Assembly: GCA_023375785.1 (NCBI GenBank)
Contig: SZWC01025136.1
Span: 8,771-35,632, forward strand
Length of the DNA stretch: 26,862 bases
From: Penium margaritaceum
Lineage: Eukaryota; Streptophyta; Zygnematophyceae; Desmidiales; Peniaceae
Direction: 5' to 3'
Positions 17,600 through 26,200 of the stretch are shown in pieces. Below the pieces are notes generated by a model. The model made no database searches, was not told where the DNA came from, and saw only the letters and a program-made list of their open reading frames with translations. The translations under genes and the position numbers were made by a program. Numbering within the stretch: position 1 is the first letter of the stretch; each line of letters begins with the position of its first letter.

Positions 17600-18189
17600 C
17601 TGTTAGTAGTTTTTGTGGCTTCTGGATTCGTGATGTCCTCACATGCCACGTTTGTGTTGTTGGAGCCACTTGGGGGAGTTATGGTTAATCACCCTGAATT
17701 CATACACTCAACAATTGGTGTATCAAAAAGTTCATTCGTATATGCAAACATTTTTCAGAAATCTTCAACATCAATTCATGTAGTTAGAGCCCAGATATAC
17801 ATTCACTGTCCAAGGTGTAATTTATCATGGGTTATACATACTATGTACTAGTTTTTGTTAGGAGTCCATGTTCACTGATATGTACACTTCCCAATACACT
17901 TGTCAATTCAAAGTTTCAGGGATGAGGTGATTAGTCATACATGAATTGGGGATGTACGCATTTTCTGTGGATTAGGACAGATGCTGCCTGTCCCCGGCCA
18001 TTGGTGTAGTACGGTTCACTGGTTATGTCTTCCTGTCCGATTTGTTATACGTTGCTATGGTTGAGGTGAGCCTGTTGTTGGTCACTACCCTCAATGATCA
18101 GGGTGTGGAATTTGTCATGTCTCGTAATGTTAGCACTATTTCATTAGTCTTCTGGGTGCGTTGTACTTTGTGGCCTTCATTGTGAAAAA
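17600..18189 (+). pseudogene. Element E protease remnant
   Basis: Near 17996-18110 one frame reads AIGVVRFTGYVFLSDLLYVA followed by SLLLVTTLNDQGVEFVMS. This matches the copia pattern of a Gly-rich strand, DVLYVP, then NLLSV and a ...DQG... strand. Farther upstream, SSHATF near 17640 lies where a DSGATF active site could have stood, but the match is weak. No frame stays open. Confidence 0.5.
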
Positions 18190-18657
18190 ATGTATTTTGT
18201 ACCCTTGTTTGCAATTAAGGTGACCGCAGTTGTCATTGCGTGGGCCCATGTTGCTCCCTCACATTCTTTTGACCATCTGAGCTTGCTTCACCATCGCTTA
18301 TGTCATGTGAGCACCGCTGCCATTCATAGCTTGCTAAGCCATCTGCCTGCAATTGGTCTGGATGCTGCCAATTTCCCCGCAACCTGCACCACTCATTGCA
18401 TGGATTGTGTGCAAGGAAAAATGCAGTGTTCCCCATTTTCTGTGTCCACGTCTCGCACCCATGAGCCTCTTGCTCTTGTCTATGCTATTGTCATGGGACA
18501 ATTCCCAGTCGAGGTTCTCGGTGGAGGTCATCATGTCTTCTGTCTGAATGAGGACTATTCAGACTTCCTTTGGATTTCCCCCTCCGTCTTGAGTGATGTC
18601 GGTCCACAATCAACTCTTGGCTTGTGCAGGCAGAGCGTGCCTGTCAGCATAAGCTAA
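18190..18657 (+). pseudogene. Element E GAG-pre-integrase and start of integrase
   Basis: This 155-residue open frame carries LLHHRLCHVSTAAIHSLL and CTTHCMDCVQGKMQCSPFS, a recognisable HHCC zinc-binding module. Then comes LALVYAIVMGQFPVEVLGGG and NEDYSDFLWI. In related integrases the first part reads HSD with Asp catalytic; here it reads YAI, so that residue is lost. The frame ends at TAA 18655. Confidence 0.75.
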
Positions 18658-19165
18658 GTATTTTTCTTTGATTGTGGCGACAAGTTTGAGGGCTCCAACA
18701 TTTGTTTTCTTACATCAGTTGGTATACAGTTTTGAGTCTTCTGCCCCATATACTCCTCAGGAAATTGGCATCTCTGAACAGACAAATCGTACTTTTGGAT
18801 GGAGTTCGCTTTATGCTGGTCAAGTCCGGCATCTCTGAANCTTTTTCTCATGAGACCATGGAATAGAATAATGACTCAGGTGTGGAACCTGGTTCCTCAC
18901 CGACCGCTTCCACACAACGTCACTCTGTACGAATACTGGTACCGTTGTTGTGCTGACTTGTACCTTGCGCAGGTTCGGGAGAGCATTGCCAGTTTCTGGC
19001 TTGCCAAGGACCAACACAATGGAAAGCTCTCCCCTCGCGGGCAACTGTATCCATTCATTGGCGTCTCACCAAAGTCCAAGGCATGGTGCTTCTAGGATCC
19101 AGAGTGTAATCTTGTCATTGAGTCATGTGAGGCTCTATTCTTTGAGATCGAGTTTCACTCATAAA
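18658..19165 (+). pseudogene. Element E integrase core end and C-terminal region
   Basis: SSAPYTPQEIGISEQTNRTF near 18735-18800 is the integrase segment with the catalytic Glu. A one-base shift then gives DGVRFMLVKSGIS up to the N at 18840. After it come LPHNVTLYEYWYRC and IASFWLAKDQ, GKLSPRGQLYPFIGVSPKSK and LFFEIEF, the usual copia run of TPYE.W, FG, KL...K...F.GY and FxE. At least one stop (after AWCF, near 19093) and one frameshift are present. Confidence 0.75.
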
Positions 19166-19680
19166 ATCTTCAATTGCATCCACTCCCTTGGCCCTGCTTC
19201 ATGTGCCAAGGGCAGCTCATGGGCCGGATGGCCCTCGGAAGACTCTCACTCACTTGTGCCCTTCGTGTGGAATGCACCATTCTCCATAATTCGTCTGTGC
19301 CAACGTCTGCGTCACTCTGTGTGCCATTGCTTGCATCATTGCTTGCATCCTCGGCAATTACATCATCGGCTGTCTCCCTCCTTACATCCACACCCACCTC
19401 TACATCCTCATTTTCTTTAACGCCATTGCCCATGTCGTCACCTGGTGCCATGTCTTCATCATTGCCGCAATCATCTCATGTATCTTCCCTTGTTTCATCG
19501 CCTGCATCCTCTACCGCCTCTCCACTTCACTGTCATCCCTTACTAGTTCATTCTGTAATGATCCCAGTAGCTCATCTTCCCTTGTCCATCCCTGTCTCAT
19601 ACAGCTGGGCTCCAGCCAGTCATCTTTGTTCCTTGCATTACTCCTCTCACTTTATTCCCTCCGCCGGTCGTTCTTGTTGA
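19166..19680 (+). pseudogene. Element E Ser/Pro-rich integrase-RT linker remnant
   Basis: A plus-strand frame (19174-19680) is rich in Ser, Pro, Thr and Leu without domain motifs, directly after the integrase C-terminus. Copia elements commonly have a low-complexity linker here, so this is inferred from position and composition. RT does not follow. Confidence 0.45.
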
Positions 19681-20436
19681 CATTGTCTGCCCCTTGCAAC
19701 GAGTGCCATTGATCGTATTTCCTGGTTTAACCACTAGGACGTGGTTGAGAATCTTATCTGGTTTCAGATTTGGATTCCTTAGATTTTTTCATGAAGGATT
19801 CGGCTTTAAATCACTCAATTTGAGTGTGTTCTGAAATTTAGCCTAGTCCAAAATTTGAATCATTGATGCGTGGAATCTTGCAGCCGTCATGGGTGACGGG
19901 ATACTCCACCACTGGTGATCCGGGTTCAACTCCAACAGGCTCTAAATGCACCAAGGCCACAAAGGAGGTAACCAGGGATACCTCCTTGACCACAATGAAC
20001 TCCTCCTTGACTTCTGGGCCAGAGAAGGGTGCTTTGACAGGTCATGGTTGAAGCACCTCCCCTGGCCTAGCGAGCAAGGCATACTGGGCGGCTCCACCAA
20101 TTGTTACTTTGACGGCCGTAGCAGGGGCTTTACTATTCCAAATGGGGCATTCTTTGATGTTTTAGAAAGCTTATATCACAGGCTATAAGTATCTGATATA
20201 ATCCCAATATGTTTCGTATCAGAATCTTGTATCCATTCAGTTCTCTTGAATGTGACGGGTTTCTGTCCACTCCTTGAGCTCCACACTCTTCACCATTGGT
20301 GTCCATTCTCTTCTCCAAACATGTGCAGCATGCATCAGTGATGACTAGGCATCCTTGAGGTTGCATCCAAACCCACTAGTGCCTACAAAAGGATATGGGC
20401 CCACGTGCCTAAAAGGACCCTAGCTCTACCACTTTC
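19681..20436. other. Unassigned stretch with one small unrecognised ORF
   Basis: No LTR termini or primer binding site could be identified between the end of E similarity and the gag of F. The only item of note is the 80-residue frame at 19946-20188. The F 5' LTR would be expected here if F were complete, but I see no TG...CA unit with a repeat elsewhere. Confidence 0.4.
19946..20188 (+). CDS. Small unrecognised ORF, probably a fragment
   Basis: This is an 80-residue frame from ATG to TAA. Its composition looks protein-like rather than low-complexity: DHNELLLDFWAREGCFDRSW, then LPWPSEQGILGGSTNCYFDG, then FTIPNGAFFDVLESLYH. It has balanced aromatic, acidic and basic residues, and its second half is Gly/Asn/Phe-rich. 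I do not recognise a family. It could be a relic of another repeat, an exon fragment of a host gene or a chance frame. A stop lies directly before the ATG. Nothing nearby suggests a function. Confidence 0.3.
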   Translation: MHQGHKGGNQGYLLDHNELLLDFWAREGCFDRSWLKHLPWPSEQGILGGSTNCYFDGRSRGFTIPNGAFFDVLESLYHRL

Positions 20437-20975
20437 ATGCTCCTGCCATGCGCCATGACAATGACCAAACAAGAGAGCATCGGTGCCGTCACGAAGTTCG
20501 CCGCAAATGGCTTCCCCTTGTTGAGTTGGCAGTTTAAGGTCTACCTTCAAACAAGGGCTTGCTTGAGCTGTTCAAGGATGAAGAAACAGCTCCTCCGGAT
20601 AACCGCAACACCAGAGGAAGTTGACAAGGATAAGAAGCGCAACAAGAAGAAACTAGCCATGTTGGTGTTAGCGCTAGCTCCGACACATTGCGTACTCATT
20701 CAAGCATGCACGGAAGCTGCAGAGGCTTGAAAGAAATTGTGCTCCATCTATCATTCTAACAACATCGCTAACTAGCTCTTTGCCTTCAGTGGCATCATGG
20801 AGATCATGCTGTAGATTGAGTCCCTTACAGCCAAGGGCATAACCATTGGGTGGAAGGTTGACCCTCAGCTACAAGCCATGATCCTCCTTTTGGCCTTTCC
20901 GGAAAGCTGGAGCTACATGATCACCGTTGTTGGCGGCTGGTCTGCCAATGAGCTGAAGTACCTGAAGGTGGCTGA
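20437..20975 (+). pseudogene. Element F gag N-terminal part
   Basis: Possible starts are ATG 20437 and ATGs a few codons on (TMTKQESIGAVTKFAANGFP). It shows a copia Gag-like plan: LLSWQFKVYLQTRACL, then KDKKRNKKKLAMLVLALAP and CTEAAEA. TGA at 20728 stands where Trp is expected before KKLCSIY. The following sequence continues in the same manner with more stops (ITIGWKVDPQLQAMILLLAF, ELKYLKVAE). Confidence 0.75.
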
Positions 20976-21407
20976 GTGAATCCACAAGGAATGAATGCGG
21001 TGTGGTGCGAGAGAGAGTGGGGCAACATCGAATTTTGCCGACTAAGCCGTCCTTCCTCAATGTGGAGGGGGGTAAAGAAGGGGAAGGGTACCAAGGACGG
21101 CACAAAGAGAGGCGAAGAGAAGAGGGAGTGCTACAACTGTGGCAAACAAGACCACTATGCCCACGGCTACCTCAACAAGTCATTGGACCAGCCCGGGAAG
21201 GGCAGGCGGAAGGACACCCAGGCCATGATGGCCATGGCGTCTGCCACCTTGACAGATTTGGACGTCGCCGTGATCGACTCTGGTTTAGGCCACCACACGC
21301 GATGCAACTGGGTGGCATTCTTCACCTATGGCGCCACCGAGTACACGCATGACAGTGGACAACAGCAAGGCAGATTTGGCCGCAGGCAAGGGCAATGTTC
21401 GCATTGA
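20976..21407 (+). pseudogene. Element F Gag zinc knuckle and protease start
   Basis: This 143-residue frame is shifted relative to the gag piece. Lys/Gly-rich KKGKGTKDGTKRGEEKRE precedes CYNCGKQDHYAHGYLNK, a CCHC knuckle whose last Cys is Tyr. The protease active site follows: VAVIDSGLGHHTRCN, with a normal DSG, unlike A, B and D. The frame leaves protease after FFTYGAT because of an indel. Confidence 0.8.
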
Positions 21408-21814
21408 GTCGGTGGTGAACGAGAATGTCATTTTGTGCACCATCTACGACTTCCTCCACACGTCCAACTTTGGGAAAAACCTGCTATCATTGAGTTGCCT
21501 TACCGACAAGGGGCTTGAGTTACTCTTCAACAAGAAGGAGGTCATCATCCNAGGAGGACCTGTACCTTCTCCATATCAAGGTTCTTGCCACTGCAGTGTG
21601 GAATGACGCCACCTATCACGTAATGAAAAATGAAGGAAACCTGGACATATGGCACCGTTGTCACTGCCATAGTGCACCCGCAACAGTGAAGGAGATGGCT
21701 AAGAAATAGGTGATGTATGGCTTGGATTTCAAGGGTCTCGAAGCAACCTTGGAAGCCATGTGTGAGCCTTGCATCATGGGTAAGGCAACACAGCAGCCGT
21801 TTGCAAGAAATGGA
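21328..21814 (+). pseudogene. Element F protease end and GAG-pre-integrase
   Basis: The protease continues in another frame: TVDNSKADLAAGKGNVRIES, then FGKNLLSLSCLTDKGLELLF. After the N at 21551 another frame gives NLDIWHRCHCHSAPATVKEM, a TAG at 21707, GLDFKGLEATLEA and MCEPCIMGKATQQPF. The Cys pair CEPC is intact. The usual second His appears as HCHS, which leaves the His pair recognisable. Confidence 0.75.
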
Positions 21815-22588
21815 TGCGTACATCGGCAAAGTTGGAGGTGGTGCACACTGATGTGTGTCAACCGTTCAAAAGCTCCATTTGAGGTGCTCACTTCTTTGTG
21901 AAATTCATCGACAATCACAGCCACAAGCTCTATCTCTACATCATCAAGAGGAAGAGCAATGTCTTGTCGTGTACTCAGGGGTTTAGGATGGCAGTAGAGT
22001 GGCAGAAGGAGTTAAAGGTCAAGGTGTTCCGCAGCAACAAAAGTGGTGAGTACGAGGGCTAATCCAGGAGGCAACAGAACTACATTACTAGGAGTGTAAA
22101 CCACACCATCCTCAACATGGTCCGGTCCATTTTGAGCGATGTCAGCCTCGCATAGTGGTACTGGGTTGATGCTGCACGGAAAACAATGTACATCATGAAC
22201 CTGACACTGACAAAGCTATTAGAAGATGTGGAGCCTAAGGTGTGGAAGACGGCACAAGAAGTGGGGAGTGGACGGAGGCCAACTGTGGCTCACCTCCGCA
22301 CGTTTGGTTGTGTTGCACACGTCTTTTTTCAGGCATGGAAGGGAGGTGACAATCTGGATCTGTAGACTTGCCTTTGCATCTTCATTGAGTACGCGAGTGA
22401 GAGCAAAACGTACCGGCACTTTGACCCTCGGAGGCAGCAGATCGTAAAGAGTCCTGACATCACATTCAACAAGGACAGCCATTAGGCAGATGAGGACGTG
22501 GATCTCTGGAAGCTGTGGAAGTGGCTGCCACTCCTTGAGGGGGGAACATAGGAGGAAGCAAAAGAGGATGACGTCTGATCAGCTCCAA
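21815..22588 (+). pseudogene. Element F integrase and linker start, with internal deletion
   Basis: KLEVVHTDVCQPF keeps the first catalytic Asp. The second site reads FRSNKSGEYEG, so Asp has become Asn. Near 22065-22090 sequence normally holding the catalytic Glu is shortened: QQNYITRSVNHTILNMVRSI follows almost at once after a TAA. The C-terminal region follows with RPTVAHLRTFGCVAHVFF, YRHFDPRRQQIVKSPDITFN. It ends in an acidic linker with stops and is cut at 22588 by the D LTR. Confidence 0.78.
22584..22588 (+). repeat. Predicted target site duplication of element D (TCCAA), one side only
   Basis: TCCAA directly precedes the TG at 22589 that I take as the outer end of the D 3' LTR. The matching copy would lie outside the window, so this is a prediction from position. 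Confidence 0.45.
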
Positions 22589-23238
22589 TGATGGAAACTG
22601 GGGCAGCCCTCAGGGAGGTGATCAGGCTCACTAAGAGCCGCCTAGGTAGGACCAACTGTTTGTGAGAGGGGGTTGCAGGATGCACAGAAAGAAATAACGG
22701 AAGCAAATGTAGGTTTTCAAAGAATGCGAATGTCTGAATCAACTATTGAGAGGGAAAGAACGTTGTCACAGCTTTCCAAAAAGCCCTTATATGCCTCATC
22801 TGGCCTATGGAGCACTGAGATACACTCTGTCAAAGTCTACCCTCTAGCACACTCTCCTGGCCTAGCGGGATGAGCGGCAGTCACCTTGTTGCACAAGAGA
22901 ATTATGTCTCACACAACTTGGACTACCAACAATCATTGTCTGCACCTTCCTTGAAGTCTCTTGGAGTTCCTCCAGCCACCTTTTCTCCTTGAAGGCCGCT
23001 CTCAGCCGTCCGGGCCAACAATCCTGCCGCCTTCTGAGCTCAAAGTGCTCAGGTCGTCACTTGAACCCGACCCATGATCTCCAAACTTTGGAAATCCATA
23101 TCTCACTCAGATGGACTCTGAATCAAGTTCCGTAAAGTTTGTTGGAACCTGTAAAACATCCTCTAAGAACCTGTTATGCCAAATGATTTTTATTGAGCAA
23201 CCTATTTTTGTCACTTTCTGGCACTCTCATATCCATCA
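22589..23238 (-). repeat. Element D 3' LTR (about 650 bp)
   Basis: It is bounded by TG (22589) and CA (23238). It shares the family LTR blocks, for example GGCAGCCCTCAGGGAGGTGA near its left end and CACTCTCCTGGCCTAGCGGG. Its right end touches the polypurine tract and its left end lies in element F. Confidence 0.88.
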
Positions 23239-23250
23239 TTCTCCCACTTT
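23239..23250 (-). promoter_or_regulatory. Element D polypurine tract
   Basis: The minus strand reads AAAGTGGGAGAA next to the LTR, identical to the B tract at 9712-9723. Confidence 0.85.
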
Positions 23251-24661
23251 GCAAGAATAAAAATCACACAAGTCCGCACTGTCCCTTCAGGTGCTGAAAG
23301 CGGTGCGCTGCCAGTGGCTTGGTCAGAAAGTCTGCCAGCATCATGCTTGAAGGGCAGAACTTGATCCGCACCACCTAGTTTGCCAGGAGCTCGCGGATGA
23401 AGTGGTACCGCAGGTCGATGTGCTTGGTGTGGGCGTGAAACTCGGCGTTCTTCATCAGAGCAATGGCGCTCATGCTGTCACAGTAGATGGTGGTGGCTGT
23501 AGTCTGCTGTTTTCCAAGGCTTGCTAGCAGCTCACGCAGCCACACAGCTTCCTTTGTTGCTTCACTCAGGGCGATGTACTATGCTTCGGTGGAGGAGAGG
23601 GCAACGTACTCTTGCTTCTTGCTCCTCAAGCTGATTTCACCTCCCCCGAGCACAAACATGAACCCACTGGTTGACCTCCTTGTGTCCAGGTCACCTCCCC
23701 AATCTGCGTCACTGTAGCCGATGAGGATGGGGCTGTTGTTTCCGTTGAAGGTGAGGCAAAGGCTGCTGCTGCTGTCTAGGTAGCGCAACACCCGCTTAAC
23801 CGCCTCCCAATGCCGCACGCCCGGATTCGCGCAAAACTTGCTGAGAACTCCCACTGCTTGGCTGATGTCAAGGCGCGTGCCAACTGTTGCGTACATGAGG
23901 CTCCCAACTGCTGCTTGGTACGGCACTGCTTTCATGCAGCTGCTCTCTTGCCTGCCGTGGGGAGTCTGCGTCATGCTCAGCTTCGCTCCCACTTCCAGTG
24001 GTGTAACAGCCTTGCGCGCTTCTGCCATGTTGAAGCGCTTAACGACGTCGCTCACGTATGTGCTCTGCAACAGCTCCAAAGTCTGCTGCTGCCGGTCACG
24101 CTTTACCTGAAGGCCAAGGTAGTAACTGAGCTCTCCCATGTCCTTCATGTCAAACCTGGCAGCAAGGGACTGCTTCACATTGTCCAAAAGAGACTTGGAG
24201 TCAGATACAATGAGCAAATCATCAACATACAACAAGATGATGATCTGGCTTGCCTCTTGTGTGTGTCCATAGACAGCATGGTCTGCTTCACTGCGCACAA
24301 AGCCAAGGTCAGCCAACTGCTCATCCATCTTGTGGTACCATGCTCGCGGGGATTGCTTCAAGCCGTAGAGGGCCTTCACAAGCTTGCACACCAAATCCTC
24401 CTTTCCCTCCACCACATACCCCTCCGGCTGCTCCATGTACACAATCTCCTCGAGGACACCATTCAGAAATGCACAAGTCACATCCATTTGGTGCACCTCC
24501 CAATCCATAGCAACAGCAAGTGTGAGGATTGCGCGGATGGATGGAGACTTTACAACAGGTGCAAATGTCTCATTGTAATCCACACCCTCAGTCTGCGCAT
24601 ACCCCGTTGCAACCAGCCATGCTTTTTACCTCAGCACCTTACCATCCGCACCACGCTTGCG
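23251..24661 (-). pseudogene. Element D reverse transcriptase-RNase H, interrupted by stops
   Basis: The open part at 23579-24583 (334 residues) contains MDYNETFAPVV, QMDVTCAFLNGVLEEIVYME, VCKLVKALYGLKQSPRAWYH and LLYVDDLLIVSDS. The paired Asp residues of YVDD are intact, unlike B and X. RNase H YSDADWGGDLDTRRSTSGF follows. The frame ends at SSTEA-stop where the family has STEAEY (Glu to TAG). Below 23579 the remainder is readable to the terminal FLTKPLAAH region with another TAG near 23378. Upstream, TAA near 24626 replaces Tyr in LRYKARL, and a TAG at 24659 follows GCRWI, near where B has FW. Confidence 0.88.
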
Positions 24662-25567
24662 CTAGATCCACCGGCATCCGATCACCCGGCTGCCACGTGG
24701 AGCTTCCTCGAGGGTCCAGGTGCTGTTCTTCATGAGCGCACCATACTCCTCGTCTGCTGCGGCACGCCAATATGCCACCTCAGCACTACGCACAGCTTCA
24801 ACGAATGTGGCTGGGTCATCGGTGACTGTGAGGAAGAGAAGTTCAAGATCAGACGACTCCGTTGGTGGTGGAACAATGCACAGGTTGACCAGCTCCTCCA
24901 GCGGCCTCTGTTTGCTTGCAAGGCATTTGGATTGCCTCAAAGGCTCCCCAATATCCTTTGCACCTTTGTTGATGCGTGCGGACCGTCGTGGCAGCTGCTG
25001 TATGTTTTCTTGTTGCTCCTCTTCATCTGATTCGGCTTCTGACTCCTTCTCCTTGTCAGCTTCCTCCACCTCCTTGTTGTTACCGCTGTCACCGCCATCT
25101 TCCGCATTGACCTCTTCTGCTACTGGAACTTCTCCCACTTTAGGAAAAAGTGTGGGAGCAAGTGGAACAGAAGTCATAGGGCTCCAAGTCCAGCCCTTCA
25201 CGTCCTCTTGAAAGACGACGTTGCAGCTGCGGATGATCTTGCGAGCAACGAGGTTGTAGCGGCGATATCCCATGGTGTTGTAGCCAAGGAAGGCCGCCTT
25301 CACCGACTTTGCGTCCAACTTGTTGCGGTTGCCAGCAGGCACGTGCACGAATGCGCCACACCTGAAGAATTTCAGGTGCGTCACTGTTGGCTTGGGTCCT
25401 GTCCACGCCTCCTCCGATGTCATCAGTGGCACGGCGCGCGTGGGACTCCGGTTTTTCACGTACACGGCAGTATTGACCGCTTCCGCCCAAAAGGTTGGCG
25501 GGAGCTCCGCGTCTTTGAGCATGCCCCAAACATGCTCCATGAGCGTGCGGTTTGCGCGTTCAGCCAC
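24662..25567 (-). pseudogene. Element D integrase C-terminus, acidic linker and RT start
   Basis: This 301-residue open frame begins at AERANRTLMEHVWGML (catalytic Glu of integrase). It continues with TSEEAWTGPKPTVTHLKFF and FLGYNTMGYRRYNLVARKII, then the linker: EDGGDSGNNKEVEEADKEKE and further acidic sequence, then RRSARINKG. It ends with the RT start YGALMKNSTWTLEEAPRGSR. It is the best-preserved linker in the window and the reference for the deletion seen in B. The TAG at 24659 ends it. Confidence 0.85.
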
Positions 25568-26200
25568 ACCATTCCTCTACAGTTTTTCAGGTGGGGTGAT
25601 CTCGTGCCTGATCCTGCGACGCTTGAGGAAGGTGCGGAAGTCGTTGGAGAGGTACTCTCCTCCACCGTCAGTGCGAAGCACCTTCAACCGCCAGCCACTC
25701 TCATTCTGTGCAGTAGCAATCCACACCTTGAAAGCATCAAAGCACGTATCCTTGCCAGCCAGGAAGGACACCCACGTCTTCTTCGACTTTTCATCAATTA
25801 ACGTGACAAAGTACAACTTACTGGACAAGGACTGTGATGGCATGGGACCGCAAAAATTAGAGTGAACGAGTGAGAGAAGCTCAGCTGCCCCCTTCCCTTT
25901 TCCTGTGAAAGAAGCCCGTGCTTGCTTCCCTTCAATACAGCTCTCACAAGCCGATGCACCAGGCTGCTTCACCCCCTTAAGCTCCAGGCCGCGGACCATC
26001 TGTTGCATGGAGATGATGGCGCCAAAGCCGAGGTGACCGAGCCGGCAGTGCCACAGGCTGATGTCATGTTTTTCCCTCTCTCGCCGCCAACGCTGAGTCG
26101 GCTTCCTTCTCTGACACCACGTAGAGGCGGTAAAGACCGTCCTCCTTGTTTGCTTTTGCAAGCACACGGCCTGCACGGGCACAGATAGTGCAGCCACCAT
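25568..26200 (-). pseudogene. Element D GAG-pre-integrase and integrase core
   Basis: LWHCRLGHLGF and SACESCIEGK give the zinc-binding module. The core reads LVHSNFCGPMPSQSLS: the first catalytic Asp (HSD in A and B) is Asn. The second Asp is kept in LRTDGGGEYLSNDFRTFL. PPEKL-stop stands where A has PPGIPH, so a stop falls just before the catalytic Glu. It is in the same frame as the downstream linker and RT, but one base off from the protease frame. Confidence 0.87.

Larger units (their letters stand above)
17600..19680 (+). mobile_element. Copia element E fragment, second lineage (protease to linker)
   Basis: Degenerate pieces in copia order on the plus strand: protease C-terminal region (17996-18180), GAG-pre-integrase (18260-18560), integrase core end (18730-18830), integrase C-terminus (18890-19160) and a Ser/Pro-rich linker (to 19680). 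Its motifs differ clearly from the A/B/D/X family and from F. No LTR, gag, RT or RNase H was identified, so the ends given are only the limits of recognisable similarity. A single N lies at 18840. Confidence 0.7.
20437..22588 (+). mobile_element. Copia element F, third lineage, 5' part, interrupted by element D
   Basis: Plus-strand order is gag, CCHC knuckle, protease, GAG-pre-integrase, integrase and the beginning of the linker, then the D LTR starts at 22589. Coding pieces occupy three frames with many stops. A single N lies at 21551. RT, RNase H and a 3' LTR are missing here and should lie right of D's far end, outside the window. The motifs differ from both other copia lineages in the window. 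Confidence 0.85.

Noticed and set aside
20205..20230. Primer binding site for element F at CGTATCAGAATC
   Set aside because: It resembles part of GGTATCAGAGC, but there is no LTR end beside it and the match is short.
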